From Lachnospiraceae bacterium (lineage in GTDB: Bacteria > Bacillota > Clostridia > Lachnospirales > Lachnospiraceae), in the NCBI GenBank assembly GCA_017633935.1, contig JAGBOJ010000003.1, positions 1-46,694 of the forward strand: 46,694 nt of DNA, read 5' to 3'. The notes beneath the pieces were generated by a model. It had not been told where the DNA came from, ran no database searches, and worked only from the letters and a program-made list of their open reading frames with translations. The translations under genes were made by a program, and so were the position numbers. This document shows positions 34,709 to 40,685 of this stretch, in pieces (position 1 is the first letter of the stretch; each line of letters begins with the position of its first letter).

Positions 34709-34960
34709 TCAATCATCCGGTTCATCAAACTCCACGGTAAGATAATATGCCAGCCCGTCAAAGGTTCTTTTTCTGATGATGCCGCGCATATTGCTCAAAG
34801 CCTCCTGCCGCCTGAAATTACCCGACATGGCTATAGACGGTATGATGGTATAGTACACCACGAGTCCGTCCTGCAGATACGACTCTTCGACTTCCACATC
34901 CCTGCCCTCCGTCATTTCCGGATAATCTATTTCCATCTTAAACTCTATCTCACGCTTCAT
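34709..34960 (-). CDS. Small hypothetical protein between DUF4317 and kinase genes
   Basis: I do not recognise this 83-aa protein. It is acidic, with alternating charged and hydrophobic stretches suggesting beta strands (KREIEFKMEIDYPEM, VVYYTIIPSI, LAYYLTVEFDEPDD). It has no membrane helix, signal peptide or metal motif. It starts with ATG at 34960, overlapping the end of the DUF4317 gene by 11 nt, and stops 24 nt before the hybrid kinase. Tight spacing and a full-length frame support it being real and co-transcribed with both neighbours. Function unknown. Confidence 0.7.
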   Translation of the reverse strand: MKREIEFKMEIDYPEMTEGRDVEVEESYLQDGLVVYYTIIPSIAMSGNFRRQEALSNMRGIIRKRTFDGLAYYLTVEFDEPDD

Positions 34961-36137
34961 GATAAAGCCCTATCGTCCTGCAGTTTAAGCCGTTTACCTC
35001 CACACGGTCATCAACTGCTATCACCAGACATTCCCTGCCGTCTATGATGCGTGTCGTGATAAGATCTGTCCTTTCGGGATTAACCTTGATCACTATATCC
35101 GGGGTCTTTATGTCAAATTTTTTGATACCGGCTATATTACCGGCAAGTATCCCCGTTTTCTGTACATTCCCCTCTTCCTCCTCCGCAAGGGTGTCCGAAA
35201 CCGCCTTGTCGTATTTACTGTCGAAATCCTGCATGATCTCTTCGTCAACACCGCTCTTATAAAAGAGCTTCTTTACATCCTCTTTTTCAAGTGTTAACGG
35301 CTCCGGCTCGGTATTGGCATGCTCCCTTAACATTATGCTGACATTTTCGTGGATATTGCGGACCGTTTCAAACGGGCAGTCGTCGCCTAAGGTCTCGGCG
35401 ATAATATTGTTGAACACCTCCGCCTGTTCTCCGGCAGATACCGGCGCTCTCGTCCCGAACATGCCGTCAATGAATTTTTCCATAAGCTCTTCGCTTTTTT
35501 TGCTGTAATATAAGATCTCATGGATATTTGCCCCGCCGTCTTCAAATGTCGGGAACATAAAGCCCTTTTCGGGATCGGTAACGATCCAGTCTCTCACTCT
35601 TTCCGTGATGCGGTTTTCCTCGGGATTGTATCCGAGCGCCGCCTTTGAAAGCTTTATGGGACAGATGCTGCACAAAATGTAATTGAATACATTTTCAGAC
35701 GCATCTTCCAAAAGGATATTGTCACTGGTCCTTTTCGGAACATCGTAAGAAGCATAGATGAGCACTATGTAATACTTTTCAACGGTATCGTAGGTTTCTA
35801 TGATCCTGTCGAAAAATTCATCAATAAGCACGTCATCCTTAAGCTCGCTTTCCCTTAATCTGTAAAGGAACTGCTGCTTTCCCCCGTCAGTCTCCTCTGC
35901 AAGCGGAAACTCCAGCTCAAGCAGATTCTTTCCCTGCGTCCCCGAAAGGGTCTTTTTGAATATATCGAGATACTTATGCATCTCCTCTTCCGGCAGAGCC
36001 CCGAAAGCATCCCTGCTCACACAAAGCTTTTCCTTTTTGTCATTCACATAATTTACATAGCAGCCACATATCCTTGTTATAGTATATCCGTCTATCGAAA
36101 ACTGCTTTCTGGTCTCATTGATCTCACTTTTAGTCAT
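34950..36137 (-). CDS. DUF4317 family protein
   Basis: The 395-aa protein begins MTKSEINETRKQFSIDGYTI and continues TRICGCYVNYVNDKKEKLCV, matching the DUF4317 family common in Clostridia. It appears soluble and acidic, with ILCSICPIKLSKAALGYNPE near the middle. The C-terminal beta-rich part contains TPDIVIKVNPERTDLITTRI. The start is set at ATG 36137, which has AGGTGG 5 nt upstream; a longer frame to 36191 would cross the promoter. The family's function is unknown. It is first in a unit with an 83-aa protein and the hybrid kinase, transcribed divergently from the 109-aa gene. Confidence 0.88.
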   Translation of the reverse strand: MTKSEINETRKQFSIDGYTITRICGCYVNYVNDKKEKLCVSRDAFGALPEEEMHKYLDIFKKTLSGTQGKNLLELEFPLAEETDGGKQQFLYRLRESELKDDVLIDEFFDRIIETYDTVEKYYIVLIYASYDVPKRTSDNILLEDASENVFNYILCSICPIKLSKAALGYNPEENRITERVRDWIVTDPEKGFMFPTFEDGGANIHEILYYSKKSEELMEKFIDGMFGTRAPVSAGEQAEVFNNIIAETLGDDCPFETVRNIHENVSIMLREHANTEPEPLTLEKEDVKKLFYKSGVDEEIMQDFDSKYDKAVSDTLAEEEEGNVQKTGILAGNIAGIKKFDIKTPDIVIKVNPERTDLITTRIIDGRECLVIAVDDRVEVNGLNCRTIGLYHEA

Positions 36138-36162
36138 TTTCCACCTCACACAAATATTATTT

Positions 36163-36191
36163 ATTATATACAAAACCTGTCTTTCTTTCAA
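36163..36191 (-). promoter_or_regulatory. Promoter of the DUF4317-kinase unit
   Basis: On the minus strand, TTGAAA (36191-36186), 17 nt, TATAAT (36168-36163): a near-perfect sigma-A promoter, giving a leader of about 20 nt with the ribosome site AGGTGG. Confidence 0.7.
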
Positions 36192-36217
36192 TATGGGGTT
36201 GATAACAGCATGACCTT

Positions 36218-36246
36218 TTGACGCTAATATCTTTATATGTTAAAAT
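36218..36246 (+). promoter_or_regulatory. Promoter of the plus-strand trio; possibly leaderless
   Basis: TTGACG (36218-36223), 17 nt, TAAAAT (36241-36246). Only 7 nt separate the -10 from the ATG at 36254, so the expected transcription start is at or next to the start codon. It is back-to-back with the DUF4317 promoter. Confidence 0.55.
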
Positions 36247-36253
36247 AACCGGT

Positions 36254-36583
36254 ATGAAATTTATCGACAACCTTTATTACGGTGAACTGGTAAAAAACAA
36301 ACCGGACCGCTTCAAAAAAAAGATAAAAAAAGGCTCGCTTTTTACGGGAGCTTATGTTGTGTGCCTTCCCGAAAATAAAGACGAGCCATTGGAATATTAC
36401 AGTGCCCGTCTGCTTAAGCAGGATTATTATAAGCGCCATGATATAACGGTTTTAGGTATCGCCGCTGACGAGACGGAGGCTATCGGGGTTGTAAACGACA
36501 TCATAAAAGACTGCATAGATAAGACCGGTACACTAAACCTAAGAGAATTTGCCGAATTTCTAACATCCGGTACAGAGGTATAA
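36254..36583 (+). CDS. Conserved hypothetical protein of about 109 aa
   Basis: The protein begins MKFIDNLYYGELVKNKPDRF and is basic near the start (KKKIKKGSLF). The middle is CLPENKDEPLEYYSARLLKQ and the C-terminus is helical and acidic (VNDIIKDCIDKTG). I recall similar short proteins upstream of DUF2953 and GerW genes in Lachnospiraceae, but know of no function. The ATG at 36254 is chosen over an upstream TTG at 36218, because that TTG is inside the predicted -35 element. No Shine-Dalgarno sequence is visible, consistent with leaderless initiation. It ends 3 nt before the DUF2953 gene. Confidence 0.75.
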   Translation: MKFIDNLYYGELVKNKPDRFKKKIKKGSLFTGAYVVCLPENKDEPLEYYSARLLKQDYYKRHDITVLGIAADETEAIGVVNDIIKDCIDKTGTLNLREFAEFLTSGTEV

Positions 36584-36586
36584 AAA

Positions 36587-37525
36587 TTGGCTGTTCTGCT
36601 CACCATACTGAAGATAACGGGGGTCGTTCTTCTCACAATCCTCTCGCTTATAATAATTATCCTTCTATTGATCCTGCTCATGCCCATTCACTATGAAGCA
36701 TCGGGCGTTTATAAGGACGGAGATGTCCCCCGGGTCAATGCAAGGATAAACTGGCTTTTTTGGATCATCAGAGTCCGTTTTGAAATGACCGGCAGGGAAA
36801 TGAAATACAGCGTAAAGGTGCTCTGGCTGCAGATCCTTCCGAAAAAAGAAGAAAAACCGGATTCCGTTGAAGAGATCAGTAAAAAAGCACCGGATGAAGT
36901 AATAAAAGAGGCTGAAGAAGAGCCTGTTAAGCAGGATCAGACCGTTATGCAGACCCTTAAGGAAAATGAGGTTACCGCAAAAGGTACGGAAAACCCATCC
37001 GTAATATCAGAAGAAACAGACACCATAAGGGATGGGGATGCTGCCAAAGATGATGTATCCGGCAAAAAAGAGACCGCCCTGTCTCCGTTTGAAAAGATAA
37101 AACAGGCTGTTAATAAATTTAAATACAAATTTGAACGGATATGTGATAAAATAAGAACCGGTAAGCTTAAAGCCGAGGATTTTGCGCAAAAGCTTACCGA
37201 TGAGCGGACACAAAACGCTTTATCGCTCCTGCTTTTTTCCTTAAAGCGCCTGCTCTTTCACATACGCCCGAGGAAATACAGGCTTTATCTGCGTTACGGC
37301 TTTGAAGATCCTTCTCTTACCGGAGAGATCTTCGGCTTTTATAATTCCTTATATCCCATCCATATGGGAAAGCCGGATATTGAGCCGGATTTTGAAAACA
37401 AATGCATCGACCTTGATGCGTACTTAAAAGGATGGATTCAGCTTGTATTTTTGCTTACGGCATTTATAAGGCTTTACTTCGATAAGGATGTAAAGCGTCT
37501 GTACCTGATAATAAAAAACAGATAA
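36587..37525 (+). CDS. DUF2953 domain-containing membrane protein
   Basis: The 312-aa protein has an N-terminal membrane helix (about 4-31, a run of Leu and Ile), followed by HYEASGVYKDGDVPRVNARI and WLFWIIRVRFEM, characteristic of DUF2953. An acidic and Lys-rich insert of about 80 residues (near 85-165) looks disordered. The C-terminal part contains RPRKYRLYLRYGFEDPSLTG and GEIFGFYNSLYPIHMGKPDI, the typical DUF2953 core. The start is TTG at 36587, with GAGGT 7 nt upstream. DUF2953 genes usually stand beside gerW/ytfJ, as here, and a spore- or envelope-related role has been suggested from this context only. Confidence 0.85.
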   Translation: MAVLLTILKITGVVLLTILSLIIIILLLILLMPIHYEASGVYKDGDVPRVNARINWLFWIIRVRFEMTGREMKYSVKVLWLQILPKKEEKPDSVEEISKKAPDEVIKEAEEEPVKQDQTVMQTLKENEVTAKGTENPSVISEETDTIRDGDAAKDDVSGKKETALSPFEKIKQAVNKFKYKFERICDKIRTGKLKAEDFAQKLTDERTQNALSLLLFSLKRLLFHIRPRKYRLYLRYGFEDPSLTGEIFGFYNSLYPIHMGKPDIEPDFENKCIDLDAYLKGWIQLVFLLTAFIRLYFDKDVKRLYLIIKNR

Positions 37526-37556
37526 ATTAGCGTAAAACGCGGAAATGAGGGTTAAA

Positions 37557-37970
37557 ATGGCTGATGTGAATATTGACAATATGATCGACTCACTTATGAA
37601 GGGAATGGGAGGCTTTTTTTCGACAAAGACCGTGGTCGGCGAGCCGAAAAAGATCGATGACACCATCATCATTCCACTGGTGGATGTGACCTTCGGAATG
37701 GGGACCGGCGCAGGCAGCAACGACAAGAAAGCATCCGGCGGCGGCGGAATAGGCGGAAGGATGACTCCTTCTGCGGTGCTCATCATATCAAACGGTGTTA
37801 CAAAGCTGGTAAATATCAAGAATCAGGATGCCGTCACAAAAATACTCGATATGGTTCCCGATATGATAAATAAGCTGACTGAGCGCAAGGACGGTGTATC
37901 GGAGCTTTCACCGGAGGATGCCGTCGATATAGCCTTCGATGAGGTTGATAAGCTCGACAATGCCGAATGA
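37557..37970 (+). CDS. ytfJ: GerW family (YtfJ) sporulation-type protein
   Basis: The 137-aa protein begins MADVNIDNMIDSLMKGMGGF. TVVGEPKKIDDTIIIPLVDV then follows, with TFGMGTGAGSNDKKASGGGG, the Gly-rich segment of this family, and MTPSAVLIISNGVTKLVNIK. This is the GerW/YtfJ family, linked with spore germination or forespore expression in Bacillus. Whether this organism sporulates cannot be told from the window. ATG at 37557 has GAGGG 5 nt before it; an upstream ATG at 37545 is less well placed. It is the last gene of the plus-strand trio, followed by a terminator. Confidence 0.92.
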   Translation: MADVNIDNMIDSLMKGMGGFFSTKTVVGEPKKIDDTIIIPLVDVTFGMGTGAGSNDKKASGGGGIGGRMTPSAVLIISNGVTKLVNIKNQDAVTKILDMVPDMINKLTERKDGVSELSPEDAVDIAFDEVDKLDNAE

Positions 37971-38001
37971 AAGCACACTGTAACATAACAGGAAAATAAA
38001 C

Positions 38002-38059
38002 AAAAAGGTATTTTTGACCCTGACACCCTGTAAAAATCCCGGTCAAAAATACCTTTTTT
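38002..38059. terminator. Bidirectional terminator between gerW and ylxM
   Basis: A perfect 18-bp inverted repeat (38002-38019 against 38041-38058, AAAAAGGTATTTTTGACC and its complement) with a 21-nt loop. A/T runs flank it on both strands, so it can stop transcription from gerW (plus) and ylxM (minus), which converge here. Confidence 0.9.
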
Positions 38060-38079
38060 AATTCTCTTTATGCGATCAC

Positions 38080-38400
38080 TTATCTGTTTATCTCTTTTTC
38101 GATAAGCTCAAGCTCCTTTTTTACCCCTTCATCAAGCTTCATACCTTTAAGACGTTTTAAGGCCTCCCCGATATTTTCCTTCATTTCAACCATATGAAAA
38201 GAGCCTTCAAATTCCTGCATACGCTCGTCACCACGCTTTAAGAGTACCGAAGCCGCCTGCCTTGATATGCCCTCCGCCTCTCCTATCTCGCTTAAGGACA
38301 TATCCTCATAAACCGTATATTCCATTATCTTTCTTTGTTTTTCGTTAAGCAGGTCTCCGTAGTTGTCAAAGAGCACTGCCCTGTATACCAGCTTATCCAT
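38080..38400 (-). CDS. ylxM: YlxM/p13-family DNA-binding protein
   Basis: YlxM is a small helix-turn-helix protein that in most Firmicutes is encoded just before ffh and is linked to signal recognition particle function. The 106-aa protein has a sigma-region-4-like helix-turn-helix: EDMSLSEIGEAEGISRQAAS then VLLKRGDERMQEFE, preceded by LLNEKQRKIMEYTVYE. It follows ilvA by 3 nt. Here no ffh follows, since a terminator and a converging gene lie directly downstream. Its regulatory targets are unknown. Confidence 0.88.
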   Translation of the reverse strand: MDKLVYRAVLFDNYGDLLNEKQRKIMEYTVYEDMSLSEIGEAEGISRQAASVLLKRGDERMQEFEGSFHMVEMKENIGEALKRLKGMKLDEGVKKELELIEKEINR

Positions 38401-38403
38401 ATA

Positions 38404-39630
38404 TTAAAGCGTGGTCCTTACTATTTTGGGCATAAAGCCCTCTTTTTCAAGGACTGCAAGTATCTGCTCCTTATGCTCGCTTCCGAATGCCTCAAGCGTG
38501 ATCCTTAACTCCACCTGTGCGCTCCTGTTCGTGGTTATGAACTGATTGTGCTCAAGCTTTATGACGTTTCCGTTCTGAGCCGCTATCACGCCGGATACCT
38601 TCTGAAGCTCTCCGGGCTTGTCCGGAAGCAGCACCGAAACGGTAAATATCCTGTCACGATAGATAAGACCCTGCTGAACAACCGAAGACATCGTGATTAC
38701 ATCCATATTTCCGCCGGATAATATACACACGATCTTCTTATTTTTACACTTTAATTTCTTTAAGGCCGCCACGGTCAGCAATCCCGAATTTTCGACTACC
38801 ATCTTATGATTTTCGACCATATCCAGAAATGCCATTACAAGGTCTGCATCATCAACCGTGATCACCCTGTCAATATTCTTCTGAAGATAGGGAAATATCT
38901 TTTCTCCCGGGCGTTTTACAGCCGTACCGTCTGCTATCGTGGACACCGAAGGAAGGGTTACGACCTCGTTTTTCTTAAAGGAAGCCTGTAAACAGGCAGC
39001 TCCGTCAGGCTCTACCCCTATCACATGACATTTGGGATGCAGAAGCTTTGAAAGCACCGATACACCGGTAGCAAGACCGCCGCCTCCTACCGGAGCAAGG
39101 ATAATGTCGGTCAGCGGCTGCTCCTTGAATATCTCCATCGCTATGCTACCCTGCCCTGTTGCCACACCCTCATCATCAAAGGGGTGGACAAAGGTATAGC
39201 CTTCCTTATCGGCAAGCTCATAGGCTTTCTCACAGGCCTCGTCATACACATCGCCGTACAATATGACCTGTGCACCGAGAGCCTTTGTACGGTTCACCTT
39301 TATAAGCGGGGTTGTGGTGGGCATTACGATGACAGCCCTGCAGTTGTATCTGCTTGCCGCATATGCCACTCCCTGTGCGTGGTTTCCGGCAGATGCCGTA
39401 ATGACACCCTTTTTTCTTTCCGCATCGGACAGCCGGCTTATCCTGTAGTAGGCTCCCCTTATCTTATATGCACCTGTCTGCTGCATATTCTCGGGCTTTA
39501 AGAAAACCCTGTTTCCGTTTCCGGCCATCCCCGAAAAATATTCACTGTAGATAAGCGGCGTGGGAAGCGTGACTTCCTTTACTTTTTCGGATGCCTCCTC
39601 AAAGGCCTCCAAAGACAAAAATTCGCTCAT
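38404..39630 (-). CDS. ilvA: Threonine ammonia-lyase
   Basis: This enzyme converts threonine to 2-oxobutyrate and ammonia with pyridoxal phosphate. The 408-aa protein has the PLP lysine at Lys56 in GAYKIRGAYYRI, then TASAGNHAQGVAYAASRYNC and DIILAPVGGGGLATGVSVLS. A C-terminal ACT domain follows (about 325-405, FTVSVLLPDKPGELQKVSGV). One ACT domain and this length fit the shorter, TdcB-like form rather than the two-ACT biosynthetic IlvA, so catabolic or anabolic use is open. It lies between ftsY and ylxM with gaps of 3 nt, an unusual metabolic gene in a protein-targeting operon. Confidence 0.95.
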   Translation of the reverse strand: MSEFLSLEAFEEASEKVKEVTLPTPLIYSEYFSGMAGNGNRVFLKPENMQQTGAYKIRGAYYRISRLSDAERKKGVITASAGNHAQGVAYAASRYNCRAVIVMPTTTPLIKVNRTKALGAQVILYGDVYDEACEKAYELADKEGYTFVHPFDDEGVATGQGSIAMEIFKEQPLTDIILAPVGGGGLATGVSVLSKLLHPKCHVIGVEPDGAACLQASFKKNEVVTLPSVSTIADGTAVKRPGEKIFPYLQKNIDRVITVDDADLVMAFLDMVENHKMVVENSGLLTVAALKKLKCKNKKIVCILSGGNMDVITMSSVVQQGLIYRDRIFTVSVLLPDKPGELQKVSGVIAAQNGNVIKLEHNQFITTNRSAQVELRITLEAFGSEHKEQILAVLEKEGFMPKIVRTTL

Positions 39631-39633
39631 TGT

Positions 39634-40665
39634 TCAATCCTTCCTTAAGCTTCTGAAGAATGCGAAAGCATCCTCTTTTTCCTGCTCGGTCGCTCCGATG
39701 ACGACCTCCTTTAGTCCGTCTATCGTTTCGTAGGTCGTCGTCCTTGATGCTATCTCCTTCTTTTCTTCCTCTTCCTTCTTAAGCAGCTCCTCGCTTCCGG
39801 TAAGCGCCGCCGCATATCCGGTAACATCAAATTTCTTTAAGTCCGTGATCTTTTCGCCCACGCCCACAAACTTAACCGGTATCATAAGCTCGGATTCGAT
39901 CGCTATTACTATCCCGCCCTTTGCGCTTCCGTCAAGCTTTGTAAGCACTACGCCGTTAACGTCAGTTACCTCCTTAAACTCCTTTGCCTGCTCCTTGGCG
40001 TTCTGTCCCGTACCCGCATCCACTACGACCAGAGTTTCCTTTACTGCCTCGGGATATTCGGAGGTGATGATATTATTTATCTTTTTAAGCTCGTTCATAA
40101 GATTTTTCTTATTATGGAGCCTGCCTGCCGTATCACAGATAAGGATGTCGGCATTCCTTGCTTTGGCGGCATGGATCGCATCATAGACCACCGCTCCGGG
40201 ATCTCCGCCCTCCGTGCCCCGTATGATATCGACGCCTGCCCTTACCGCCCATTCGTTAAGCTGCTCGGTTGCAGCAGCCCTGAAGGTATCGGCAGCCGCT
40301 AAGATAACCTTCTTTCCGAGCCTTTTATATCTTGCAGCCAGCTTTCCCGCAGTCGTGGTCTTTCCTACCCCGTTTACGCCCACAAGCAGCACTACGGCCT
40401 TCCCCTGCTCAAAATCGTAATCATCCTTTGAAAGCTTTTCTTTAAGCCTGTCTTCGACGATCTGCGAAAGAAGTCTGCGGCACTCATCCGGTACCTTGAT
40501 ATTTTCCTTTGCCACCCTCTTTTTTAATTCTTCGATGATCTCTTCAGTCGCCTCAAATCCGACATCCCCCATCACTAGTGTCTCTTCGAGATCCTCATAA
40601 AATTCATCGGTAAGCTCTTCATAACCCGAAAAGAACCCCGATAATCTGGTAAAAATACTGGCCAT
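39634..40665 (-). CDS. ftsY: Signal recognition particle receptor FtsY
   Basis: FtsY is the membrane-associated GTPase receptor for the signal recognition particle. The 343-aa protein has a short N domain (FYEDLEETLVMGDVGFEATE) and the G domain with GVNGVGKTT (96-104), RAAATEQLNEWAVRAGVDII and DTAGRLHNKKNLMNELKKIN. TKLDGSAKGGIVIA and VGVGEKITDLKKFD follow. The acidic A-domain found in Escherichia coli FtsY is absent, as is usual in Firmicutes. It lies 20 nt downstream of smc and 3 nt before ilvA. Confidence 0.97.
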   Translation of the reverse strand: MASIFTRLSGFFSGYEELTDEFYEDLEETLVMGDVGFEATEEIIEELKKRVAKENIKVPDECRRLLSQIVEDRLKEKLSKDDYDFEQGKAVVLLVGVNGVGKTTTAGKLAARYKRLGKKVILAAADTFRAAATEQLNEWAVRAGVDIIRGTEGGDPGAVVYDAIHAAKARNADILICDTAGRLHNKKNLMNELKKINNIITSEYPEAVKETLVVVDAGTGQNAKEQAKEFKEVTDVNGVVLTKLDGSAKGGIVIAIESELMIPVKFVGVGEKITDLKKFDVTGYAAALTGSEELLKKEEEEKKEIASRTTTYETIDGLKEVVIGATEQEKEDAFAFFRSLRKD

Positions 40666-40685
40666 ATAAAACTCCTATATAAACA

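Noticed and set aside
36218..36253. TTG at 36218 as start of the 109-aa gene
   Set aside because: The TTG is the first part of a good -35 element with 17-nt spacing to a -10; transcripts from it could not include that codon.
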